Part shown: positions 1-6,589 of the stretch, piece after piece | How the letters are laid out: the number at the start of each line of letters is the position of its first letter | Position numbering within the stretch: the first letter of the stretch is position 1 | Source of the DNA: JBLHUT01 sp047629975 | GTDB taxonomy: Bacteria; Pseudomonadota; Alphaproteobacteria; Rhodobacterales; Rhodobacteraceae | Length of the DNA stretch: 14,890 bases | Reading direction: 5' to 3' | Assembly: GCA_047629975.1 (NCBI GenBank) | Contig: JBLHUT010000054.1 | Coordinates: forward strand, 1-14,890 | Program-made: the position numbers and the translations under genes | Notes under the pieces: model-generated | The model's database searches: none | Told to the model about the DNA's origin: nothing | Seen by the model: only the letters and a program-made list of their open reading frames with translations

Positions 1-661
1 TGATGAATGCTTCCGAGACGGCAAACAGCCCCACAAGCGCCGGGATCAGCGGCACACCGTCGTAAAGCTCGAGCACGCCAAACGTGCCTCGCGGCGTGGC
101 CCAGATCGAGTCGGTGCCGATAAAGCCGATCATCAGGCCAAAGAAGCCCGCGATCAGCCCCTTGAGCATGTCCTGCGCCGCAATCGAGGCGATCAGCGAG
201 ATGCCGAACAACATCACCACGACCATCTCGACCGAGTGCATGTAAAAGCCGACACGCGCCAGAATTGGCATTGTGATCAGCGCAAGGATCGTGGTGAGCA
301 GCCCGCCAAGGCACGAGGCCACAAACGAGATTGCCAATGCCTCTTGTCCGCGGCCCGCTTTGGCCATCGGATATCCGTCAAGTGGCGTGGCGGCCGCCCC
401 CGCGGTGCCGGGAATATTCACAAGGATCGCCGGAATACCCGCCCCCATGCGCGCAGAGCAATAGAGCGACACCATGAAAACAAGGCCGGTTTCAAGGTTC
501 ATGGACAAGGTCAGAGGCATCAGGATGATGATCGTGTTCGCCGCGCTGAACCCCGGAATTCCTCCGACGATCAATCCCAGAAAAATGGTTGGAATGATGA
601 CATACCAATAACCGATGGTCTCGATAAAGACCTCGAGCAGAAGCGAAGCTGTATTATCCAT
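1..661 (-). CDS. tctA: Tripartite tricarboxylate transporter large membrane subunit TctA (N-terminal 220 aa, cut by window edge)
   Basis: This is the N-terminal part of the large, roughly 12-helix permease subunit of a TTT-family secondary transporter, which moves a carboxylate across the inner membrane after delivery by the periplasmic TctC protein. The visible 220 residues are strongly hydrophobic. They contain the family hallmarks GGIPGFSAANT (about residues 28-38) and NIPGTAGAAATPLDGYP followed by AKAGRGQEAL (about 80-110). Full-length members have about 500 residues, so more than half lies beyond base 1. The reading frame is open to the edge, with no break. The start ATG lies inside the end of tctB (shared bases 654-661), which points to translational coupling. 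The family call is firm; the transported substrate cannot be read from the sequence. Confidence 0.93.
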   Translation of the reverse strand, partial: MDNTASLLLEVFIETIGYWYVIIPTIFLGLIVGGIPGFSAANTIIILMPLTLSMNLETGLVFMVSLYCSARMGAGIPAILVNIPGTAGAAATPLDGYPMAKAGRGQEALAISFVASCLGGLLTTILALITMPILARVGFYMHSVEMVVVMLFGISLIASIAAQDMLKGLIAGFFGLMIGFIGTDSIWATPRGTFGVLELYDGVPLIPALVGLFAVSEAFI

Positions 662-1166
662 TTGCCAATGCCGCCTTCATGAAATCCTCGAACAGGCCCC
701 GCGGAAACCGCGTCTCGAATGCGTAGATAAAGACAGCCCAACCGCCCAGAGACATCAAAAGCGAAATCGTGGTGATCAGGACAAGCCGCTTGCCCCGCCC
801 CAGAATTGCCATGCTGAGCGACAGGAACAAAAAGGTCGCAAGCGTAAACCCCAGCTTGTCGATAAAGACGGTATAGCCGACGGTCGTCACCAAAAGCCCG
901 ATCCGCCCGGACGTGATATCGTTCCGGTTGAACAGGGTGGCAAACCCAAGCGTTCCTTCACCGCGTTTGTAGATCAGAAAGCACCGCAGAAAGAAAACGC
1001 TGCAAACGGCAAGCAGGATGCCACCGATGAAAAATGCGCTGATCTTGGCGAGCCAGGTCGAGCTCCAGATCGTGCTGAAATAGTAAAAGGTGAAAACAAC
1101 TGCGACCACTGGGATCACCAGTTCCGCGCCGAGCTGTTGGCGGGGCTTTAAGTTTTCCGATGGCAT
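654..1166 (-). CDS. tctB: Tripartite tricarboxylate transporter small membrane subunit TctB
   Basis: This is the small membrane subunit (170 aa) of the TTT transporter; TctB proteins are poorly conserved four-helix proteins of unclear mechanism. Hydrophobic segments fall at about residues 15-35, 40-62, 80-105 and 108-155, with a charged stretch (IYKRGEG) between the second and third. I chose the ATG at 1166, giving MPSENLK, because AGAAAGG sits about 7 nt upstream. An in-frame ATG at 1202 would add 12 residues without a comparable ribosome site. The stop codon overlaps the start of tctA by 8 nt, while 127 nt containing a hairpin separate it from tctC upstream. The call rests on position between tctC and tctA, length and helix pattern. 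Confidence 0.88.
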   Translation of the reverse strand: MPSENLKPRQQLGAELVIPVVAVVFTFYYFSTIWSSTWLAKISAFFIGGILLAVCSVFFLRCFLIYKRGEGTLGFATLFNRNDITSGRIGLLVTTVGYTVFIDKLGFTLATFLFLSLSMAILGRGKRLVLITTISLLMSLGGWAVFIYAFETRFPRGLFEDFMKAALANG

Positions 1167-1230
1167 TGCAAAGCCTTTCTGGGTCCCGACAGGACACAAC
1201 ATCGAATTGGAAGACGGGGGAAAGATCGCA

Positions 1231-1261
1231 GGCGGGCCAACGCAAGGTGCAAAGGCCCGCC
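1231..1261 (-). other. Intercistronic hairpin between tctC and tctB
   Basis: GGCGGGCC (1231-1238) and GGCCCGCC (1254-1261) form a perfect 8-bp GC stem, and GCA/TGC inside the 15-nt loop can add three more pairs. It lies 33 nt after the tctC stop codon in the transcribed direction. No U-run follows, so it does not look like a standard intrinsic terminator. In binding-protein operons such hairpins commonly protect the 3' end of the binding-protein message or cause partial termination, giving more binding protein than permease; that role is inferred. A second small perfect hairpin (GCCGCT-CAAA-AGCGGC, 1300-1315) lies within the last codons of tctC. Confidence 0.6.
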
Positions 1262-1293
1262 CCGATGCTGATCAGACGCAGATCAGATGTGGA

Positions 1294-2295
1294 TCACGCG
1301 CCGCTCAAAAGCGGCTTGTAGCGCTCACCAAGCTCGAGCATGGCCGATTTGAATGTCTCGCATTCCTCGATGCCGCCATAGTTCAGATACTCCGGTGTAC
1401 CCTTCGAGGCGATATAGGCGTCAAGCAGGGCAGGATCCTCGAATGTTTCGCGGAAGGTGCGGGTCAGCACCTCGAGGCGGTCGGGGAAATCGTCAGCGGC
1501 CTTTTTGTGAATGCCGAACGCACGTGCCGAAAGCATTTCAGGCAGGTCCATGCCGAAAGCGTCGTTGATGTTGGGCGCATTGTCCAGCCGCTCCCCGACA
1601 CGGTTCTCGCCGAAGACGAGCAGTGTTTTAACCGAATCTCCCGCCGCAATGGCCGAGCCGGATGTCAGGACCGAGAAATCGACCTCGCCGGTCACAGCAC
1701 CGGCAACCGTTCCTTTGCCGCCCTTCAGCGGGATCAGGTTGAAGTCGACCCCGATCTTTTCGCCCAGTGCCAGCAGCCCGATAGAGGCGGGGTGCGCCAT
1801 CCGGCTGGTGCCGACGTTCAGTCGGCGCTTTTTGCCCTCGGAGACAATATCGTCCATCGTCTTGAGCGAGCTTTCGGCCCCCACAAACAAACAGCACGGG
1901 TCGGTATCAACACGGCCGAAGTAGAAATAGTCGTCGATGTCAAAGCTCGGGCGCTGCATCGCCCAGTTCAACACTTCCGGACCCATGTTGCCGAAGATCA
2001 GGTTATAGGCATTTGGTTCGCTTTTGCCCATGTAGATCTCGTAGCCGACCCGCCCTGACGCTCCGGGGTAGTAGCCCGGCTCGAACTCGGTGCCCAGCTT
2101 GGTCTTCCAGATGCTTGTAAATGCACGGAAATTACGGTCTGCGCCGCCACCTTCGGCAGTCGGGATAATCACGTTCATGTTGCTCGCGGGGAATTGTTGT
2201 GCCCGCGCGATGCCAGGCATCGCAAGCGCAATGCCCGAGGCCGCAGCCGTTGTTTTCAGAAAACCGCGTCGGTTCATTGATGTCGTTTTGGTCAT
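1294..2295 (-). CDS. tctC: TctC-family periplasmic solute-binding protein, Tat-exported
   Basis: This is the extracytoplasmic solute receptor (333 aa) of the TTT transporter. It captures a carboxylate-type ligand in the periplasm and hands it to TctA/TctB. The N-terminus has a twin-arginine signal: NRRGFLK at residues 8-14, a hydrophobic stretch and likely cleavage after ARA at 32. The mature part starts with NVIIPTAEGGGADRNFRA, which fits the family's N-terminal beta-strand and glycine-rich ligand loop, and PGASGRVGYE (about residues 77-86) matches the conserved second loop. A strong GGAGGT lies 5-10 nt before the ATG. Genes for tctB and tctA follow directly, and a decarboxylase-family gene precedes. 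TctC proteins bind very different carboxylates (citrate, terephthalate, glutarate and others), so the ligand is open. Confidence 0.92.
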   Translation of the reverse strand: MTKTTSMNRRGFLKTTAAASGIALAMPGIARAQQFPASNMNVIIPTAEGGGADRNFRAFTSIWKTKLGTEFEPGYYPGASGRVGYEIYMGKSEPNAYNLIFGNMGPEVLNWAMQRPSFDIDDYFYFGRVDTDPCCLFVGAESSLKTMDDIVSEGKKRRLNVGTSRMAHPASIGLLALGEKIGVDFNLIPLKGGKGTVAGAVTGEVDFSVLTSGSAIAAGDSVKTLLVFGENRVGERLDNAPNINDAFGMDLPEMLSARAFGIHKKAADDFPDRLEVLTRTFRETFEDPALLDAYIASKGTPEYLNYGGIEECETFKSAMLELGERYKPLLSGA

Positions 2296-2411
2296 AGTTA
2301 CCTCCGTTTATGATAATATGCGCATTTCTTGATCATTGTTCCCGCAGGCTTGCGCAGCCGTGGCGGGTTTGTTGTGGGGTTGCCGGCGTGGCCGGATGCA
2401 GGCCGGACAGG

Positions 2412-3398
2412 TCAACTGTCCAGCAACGTGTCGTGAAACAGGTCTTCGGGGGCCACGCGAGCGGCGGCCAGATGCTGCTCCATGGAGTAGCGGCAGATCG
2501 CGTCGATCTCGTGCCGGTTTGTTTTGAAACCATACGACCAGTAATCAGGGCCGAGGGTTGCAAGCGTCCGCTCCATTGATGCGCCCAGCCACGGCAATGA
2601 CAGACGGTTCGCATTGCCGAGCCAGACAGACCGCAAGCGCGCCATGGCCAGATCCCGCGACGCGACAAACCCGTCAAAAAGCGCGCGTGGCAGCCAAGGG
2701 TGCTCTTGGGCGATGGATTTGCGCAGCCCGATCAGGTGCATGATCGGGAAAAACCCGGTTTTGCGGTGATAGGCCTGCTCGGCGGCCTCGAAATCAGGGA
2801 ACAGCCGCACGAGGTTCGTGTCGCCGCGCAAAAACGCGGCTGGTGGCTTGGGCGCAAGCAGGCCGTCGATCTCTCCGGCGAGCAGCAGATCCTGCAAGGT
2901 TTCGCCGTCGCGAATAGGCTCCACTACCATGTCCGGCGGCAGGGCCAGCTCCAGCCGCTCGCGCCGGATCCCTTCGTCCAACGCCCCTGTCCGCCAGCGG
3001 ATTTTCGAGCAATCAACCCCGTATTCATCCGACAAAATGCCCCGCATCCAAAGCGCGGCCGTCATCTGGTATTCTGGAACACCGATGGTGCGACCCGCAA
3101 AGTCGGCCGGCGACGTGATGCCCGAACCCGCGCGCGCAAAAAAGCCCGCGTGGCGAAAGGCGCGGCTCACAAATGCCGGAATAGCGGTGTAATCGGACCC
3201 GCCGCGCGACAATTGCAAAACATAGCTCGATACAGACATCTCGGTGACATCAAAGCGCGCGTCCTGCACGGCCCACGGAAAAAGTTTCGCCGTCGGGTGG
3301 ACCTCGCACGCCAACGTAACATCGGGGATCGTCACCCGACCGTCATGAAGCGCCATGACGCGGTCGTGATCCCACGTGCCCAGTGTCAATGCTACCAT
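2412..3398 (-). CDS. 4,5-dihydroxyphthalate decarboxylase family protein (periplasmic-binding-protein fold)
   Basis: This 328-aa protein has the sequence landmarks of the family annotated as 4,5-dihydroxyphthalate decarboxylase, which shares a fold with NMT1/THI5-type binding proteins. Visible landmarks are FDVTEMSVSSYV (about 50-61), SRAFRHAGFF, GVPEYQMTAALWMRGILSDEYGV (about 106-128), the hinge-like GEIDGLLAPKPP, GFFPIMH, WSYGFKTNRHEID and YSMEQHL near the C-terminus. No signal peptide or membrane segment is present, so it should be cytoplasmic. It starts 43 nt after the GntR gene and is followed 116 nt later by tctC, in one direction. It could decarboxylate an aromatic or other dicarboxylate taken up by the transporter, but no dioxygenase or ring-cleavage gene is in the window. 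The family is clear; the reaction is uncertain. Confidence 0.82.
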   Translation of the reverse strand: MVALTLGTWDHDRVMALHDGRVTIPDVTLACEVHPTAKLFPWAVQDARFDVTEMSVSSYVLQLSRGGSDYTAIPAFVSRAFRHAGFFARAGSGITSPADFAGRTIGVPEYQMTAALWMRGILSDEYGVDCSKIRWRTGALDEGIRRERLELALPPDMVVEPIRDGETLQDLLLAGEIDGLLAPKPPAAFLRGDTNLVRLFPDFEAAEQAYHRKTGFFPIMHLIGLRKSIAQEHPWLPRALFDGFVASRDLAMARLRSVWLGNANRLSLPWLGASMERTLATLGPDYWSYGFKTNRHEIDAICRYSMEQHLAAARVAPEDLFHDTLLDS

Positions 3399-3441
3399 TG
3401 TCCTGTCTCCGATCCGGAAAATACGACGGCCCGCCCAACAC

Positions 3442-4128
3442 TCATTCTGCGGCTACCTTGCGGGCCATAAGCGCTGTCTCGACAGAACTCAGATGACGAT
3501 GCATTGCTTCATGCGAGCGTGCGGCATCGCGCCTGACAATCGCGTCAAAAATGGCGTCATGTTCAAAAAAGCTGTGGTGATTTTCGGGGGGGCAGCTTTG
3601 GTCATTGCGCCCGCGCGACCACACGACCGCCCGTCGCACCGCGTTCATCTGGTCAAAAAGCGACAGCAACAACACATTCCCAGCCGAGCGCGCGACCACG
3701 CGGTGAAACCAGTTGTCGCAGGTTTCGTATTCGCGCCATGTCCGCGCAGCACGAGAGCCGAGGATGCTGCCTTTCATTTCCTCAAGGTTTTCCGCGCTGG
3801 CATTCACCGCGGCTTCGGCTGCCAGAACGGGTTCGAATTTCAGGCGGGCGCGAATGACTTCTCCGGGGCTGCTGCGTGCGGCGATTGCCGACAACGAGGT
3901 AAGGTCCTCGGTCTCCGGCTTGGGGCCGACAAAGGTGCCCTTGCCAACCTGACGCCACAGTGCACCTTCCTTTTCGAGAACGGAAAGAACCTTGCGCAGG
4001 TCGCCGCGCGATACGCCCAACACGGCGCATAACTCGCGCTCTGCCGGAAGTTTTGCGCCGGAGTCGGTTTCCGCTTGGGCCAACCATGCCCGCAATTGCG
4101 TCATCGCAGCATTCACGCCGTTTGACAT
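3442..4128 (-). CDS. FadR-type GntR family transcriptional regulator (FCD domain)
   Basis: This 228-aa DNA-binding regulator has an N-terminal winged helix (about residues 8-68; LPAERELCAVLGVSRGDLRKV is the recognition region and VGKGTFV the wing). A C-terminal FCD ligand domain (about 90-220) follows. The usual metal-site residues appear to be present: D138 and H142 in CDNWFH, H190 in FEHDAI and H212 in HRHL, with family-typical spacing. FCD sensors commonly bind small organic acids. I chose the ATG at 4128 because GGAG lies about 7 nt upstream and the protein then begins like other GntR proteins; the in-frame extension to 4425 is not protein-like. It leads a same-strand group with the decarboxylase-family gene and tctCBA. 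Palindromes upstream fit autoregulation, so it probably responds to the transported acid or a derivative. Confidence 0.9.
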   Translation of the reverse strand: MSNGVNAAMTQLRAWLAQAETDSGAKLPAERELCAVLGVSRGDLRKVLSVLEKEGALWRQVGKGTFVGPKPETEDLTSLSAIAARSSPGEVIRARLKFEPVLAAEAAVNASAENLEEMKGSILGSRAARTWREYETCDNWFHRVVARSAGNVLLLSLFDQMNAVRRAVVWSRGRNDQSCPPENHHSFFEHDAIFDAIVRRDAARSHEAMHRHLSSVETALMARKVAAE

Positions 4129-4189
4129 CCGTTTCTCCTCCCAAGTGGAAACGGGTTGCGAATTTTGCCTTCGCTTAACCGGTTGCACC

Positions 4190-4204
4190 AATGGTCTAAC
4201 CATT
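4190..4204. promoter_or_regulatory. FadR-style GntR operator, AATGGT-N3-ACCATT
   Basis: AATGGTCTAACCATT is a perfect 6-3-6 inverted repeat, 62 nt upstream of the GntR start. Its core TGGT-N3-ACCA equals the core bound by E. coli FadR and fits the known FadR-subfamily pattern of GT-N3-AC half sites. It overlaps a candidate extended -10 element, so binding there would block transcription. An overlapping ACCA-A-TGGT (4187-4195) extends the symmetry. Binding by the adjacent regulator is inferred. Confidence 0.7.
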
Positions 4205-4239
4205 ACAGCATTGGTCAAGGATTGACCGGTTTTTGTCAA
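4202..4239 (-). promoter_or_regulatory. Candidate promoter for the GntR-tctCBA group
   Basis: Read on the minus strand, TGC-TGTAAT (4210 down to 4202) matches an extended -10 element, with five of six hexamer bases. It would start transcription near 4195, inside the main operator. A perfect TTGACA (4239-4234) lies 26 nt upstream of this hexamer, too far to act as its -35. TTGACA has no good -10 at 16-18 nt, so which element is used is unclear. Confidence 0.35.
4213..4227. promoter_or_regulatory. Second inverted repeat GGTCAA-N3-TTGACC, possible co-operator
   Basis: A second perfect 6-3-6 inverted repeat is centred 23 bp (about two helical turns) from the first one. It shares TTGGT and GACC elements with it but does not keep the TGGT-N3-ACCA core. 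Copies of ACCGGT flank the pair: one inside the palindrome AACCGGTT (4177-4184) and one at 4225-4230. This symmetric layout suggests cooperative or looping occupancy by a dimeric regulator, but it may bind a different protein. Confidence 0.45.
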
Positions 4240-4387
4240 CAGTTTTGTTTGGGCAAGATTTCCGGGCGGGGGAGCAGGGCCGGATCGGGGTGGCGGGGGC
4301 TTTGCACAAAGGCAAAGACATCCCTGACGGGCCCCTGAGCGGAGCCGTTTTACAGCCTTGGCAGCCTGTGTTGCAAAGCGGGTGACG

Positions 4388-5533
4388 TCAGAGTGCGGCA
4401 GCCATGATTTCGACCAATGCTTCACGCTTCAGCGCGACGGGGTTGCCCTTCATCGAAGACGACGCTTCGGCCTCGCTGGCGATCGCATCAAGCGCGCCGG
4501 CCGTTAATCCCATCTGCCCGAGGCGCGGCAAACCCCAGTTGGACATGCGGCTCTCCAACGTCGCGACAGCCGCCGTTTCATCCCCGCCCAGTGCCTGTGC
4601 AATCCACACAGCAACCTCTTGGAAACGCTCTACCGGATGTCCGGCGCGTTGACATGCCTTCAGGTTCATCGCCAGAACCGGCGGTAGGAGCCGGCCGCAC
4701 AATGCCCCGTGCGGCGCGCCGATCCGCCCGCCAAGCACCCCTGCCAACCCGTGAACCGCACCCAGCCCCGAATTGGCCAGTGCGATCCCGCTGGTAAAGC
4801 TGGTTAAGGCCAGATCGTCGCGCGCGGCGGGGTTTTCGGCCTCCATCAACTGTGCCAACGCGTTCAGCCCGCGCGGAATTGCAGCGCGGCACAGAGCATC
4901 GGTAAGGGGGTTGGCACGGCACGACAGATACGGCTCGATCACTTGGGTAATGGCATCAAGCCCCGAAGCAAGCGTCACCGCGCGCGGGCTGTTGTCGGTC
5001 AGGGCCGGATCGACAATTGCCAGATCCGCAAGCATCCGGTCATCGCGCAACGATACCTTTCGTCCGTGCCCGGGCACCGAAATAACCGCGTTCTTGGTCA
5101 TCTCGGCACCGGTGCCGGCGGTCGTGGGGATCGCGACAAAGGGCAGGGGGGCATGATCCAGCGGCAGGCCCGCGCCCACGACCTCCAGGTGGTCGAGCGC
5201 AGCACGGCGCCCCGGTGCCAGCGCCGCAATGGCCTTGCCAAGATCCAGCACAGAGCCACCGCCCACTGAAACGATGACATCTGCCCCGGACTTGCGCACA
5301 ATGTCCAACGCGCTTTCCAGCGCCGGCAGGTCAGGTTCGGTCTGCACGACAATCGTGGTCAAGACGCCCCCGCCTTGTGTCAAGCGTTGCGCAAACCCGT
5401 CAACCCATGCCACCGCCCCGCCCCGCACAAGGACCACACGCTGTCCAAAGGCGCGAACGTCGTGATGTGCGTTTGCTGCGGTGTCCCGCCCGAAAACGAT
5501 TCTGGTCGGTGTGAGAAGGCTGAAAGGTTTCAT
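4388..5533 (-). CDS. Iron-containing alcohol dehydrogenase family protein
   Basis: This 381-aa, full-length group III (Fe-type) NAD(P)-dependent alcohol dehydrogenase should be cytoplasmic. The dinucleotide site GGGS lies at 91-94, within VIVSVGGGSVLDLGKA, and PTTAGTGAE lies at 136-144. Metal ligands by position in the family are D193, position 197, H261 and H275 (AVHGLAGVLGGRIGAPHG). Position 197 is Gln in GLDAITQVIEPYLS, where FucO-type enzymes have His; I recall other members with Gln here, so it may mark a subgroup rather than a dead enzyme. The maleylacetate-reductase motif is not present in this segment. It begins 40 nt after fbp, apparently the last gene of glpK-fbp-adh. The substrate is unknown; a glycerol-derived or short-chain alcohol or aldehyde is possible. 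Confidence 0.88.
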   Translation of the reverse strand: MKPFSLLTPTRIVFGRDTAANAHHDVRAFGQRVVLVRGGAVAWVDGFAQRLTQGGGVLTTIVVQTEPDLPALESALDIVRKSGADVIVSVGGGSVLDLGKAIAALAPGRRAALDHLEVVGAGLPLDHAPLPFVAIPTTAGTGAEMTKNAVISVPGHGRKVSLRDDRMLADLAIVDPALTDNSPRAVTLASGLDAITQVIEPYLSCRANPLTDALCRAAIPRGLNALAQLMEAENPAARDDLALTSFTSGIALANSGLGAVHGLAGVLGGRIGAPHGALCGRLLPPVLAMNLKACQRAGHPVERFQEVAVWIAQALGGDETAAVATLESRMSNWGLPRLGQMGLTAGALDAIASEAEASSSMKGNPVALKREALVEIMAAAL

Positions 5534-5573
5534 TATTGCTCCGGTCTGGCAGGCAAGGTTGTTTTGTGACGAG

Positions 5574-6575
5574 CTAGTCGGATTTTGCGTCGGCTTGGGT
5601 GTGGTATTGGGTCAAAAGGTTGATTTCTTCGACCGAGCCCAACATGACAGACACCCTTTGATGCGGTCCCGACGGGGGGATGTCGAGGATCCGCTGCCGG
5701 CCGGTCGTGGCGATCCCGCCGGCATTCTCCACCAGCATCGCCATCGGATTGGCCTCGTACATCAGCCGCAACTTGCCGCCCGCTTTGCGATTGCCGCTGT
5801 CGGTGGGGTACAAAAATACCCCGCCACGGGTCAGAATGCGGTGCACATCGGCCACCATCGACGCGGTCCAGCGCATATTGAACGCTTTGCCCCGTGGGCC
5901 GGTGTCGCCGGCAACGCATTCGTCGATATACCGGCGTACCGGCTCTTCCCACATCCGGTAGCGCGACATGTTAATCGCAAATTCGGCGGTCTTTTCGGGA
6001 ATCGTCATGTCGGGGTGGGTCAGGCGAAAATCGCCTGTGCCGTGGCGATTGGTAAATCCGGTCACGCCGTGCCCTGTGGTCAGCACCAGCATCGTCGACG
6101 GCCCGTATACCGAATACCCTGCACAGACCTGACGGGTGCCTTTGTGCAAAACATCCCTGCCTTCGCCCTCCTCGACCTGCATAACGGCAAAAATCGAGCC
6201 GACCGACAGGTTCACGTCAAGGTTCGATGATCCGTCCAGCGGGTCGAAATACAGCAGGTAGTCGCCCGGCTCGGGGTCTTTGAGCCATGTCACCTCGTCG
6301 ACCTCTTCGGAGATCAGCGCCGCAAGGCGCGGGCTGTTCGAACAGATACGGGTGAATTCCTCATCGGCCAGAATATCGAGCGTTTTCTGGGTCTCGCCCT
6401 GAACATTCGTGCTCTGGCTGGACCCGAGGATGCCTCTGAAGGCGCCGTTGCGGATGTGGTTTGCGATCGTGCGGCACGCGCTGGCGACGTCTTCGAGCAG
6501 GAAAATCAGATTGGCATCCAGCGGATCGGGGCGGTTGGCATCCGTCAGAAACCTGCGCAGGGTCGGTGAGTCCAT
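5574..6575 (-). CDS. fbp: Fructose-1,6-bisphosphatase class 1
   Basis: This 333-aa cytoplasmic enzyme hydrolyses fructose 1,6-bisphosphate to fructose 6-phosphate, a committed gluconeogenic and Calvin-cycle step. Class 1 hallmarks are all present: NVQGETQKTLDILADEEF (57-74), the acidic pair ISEEVDE (E90, E91), the metal-binding DPLDGSSNLD (111-120) followed by VNLSVGSIFAV, and the substrate-binding LRLMYEANPMAMLVENAGG (269-287) with E274. Length is normal for bacterial members. The gene starts 14 nt after the glpK stop, and its AAGGA ribosome site directly abuts that stop codon, so the two are almost certainly co-transcribed. Linkage to glycerol kinase makes sense for growth on glycerol, where hexose phosphate must be made from triose phosphate. 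Confidence 0.96.
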   Translation of the reverse strand: MDSPTLRRFLTDANRPDPLDANLIFLLEDVASACRTIANHIRNGAFRGILGSSQSTNVQGETQKTLDILADEEFTRICSNSPRLAALISEEVDEVTWLKDPEPGDYLLYFDPLDGSSNLDVNLSVGSIFAVMQVEEGEGRDVLHKGTRQVCAGYSVYGPSTMLVLTTGHGVTGFTNRHGTGDFRLTHPDMTIPEKTAEFAINMSRYRMWEEPVRRYIDECVAGDTGPRGKAFNMRWTASMVADVHRILTRGGVFLYPTDSGNRKAGGKLRLMYEANPMAMLVENAGGIATTGRQRILDIPPSGPHQRVSVMLGSVEEINLLTQYHTQADAKSD

Positions 6576-6589
6576 TTTTTAGGGGTCCT

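Noticed and set aside
1090..2058. A 322-codon plus-strand frame over tctB/tctC
   Set aside because: It lies opposite genes with strong family motifs and has shadow-frame composition; no domain is seen.
2306..2318. TATTAT on the minus strand as a -10 for a separate tctC promoter
   Set aside because: No -35 at proper spacing, and transcription would start at the edge of the ribosome site, leaving almost no leader.
2700..3470. A 256-codon plus-strand frame over the decarboxylase-family gene
   Set aside because: Antisense to a conserved protein, Arg/Gln/His rich, no motif or ribosome site.
4129..4425. N-terminal extension of the GntR protein by 99 residues
   Set aside because: The extension is Pro/Arg/Lys rich, covers the operator and part of the next gene, and a good ribosome site precedes the ATG at 4128.
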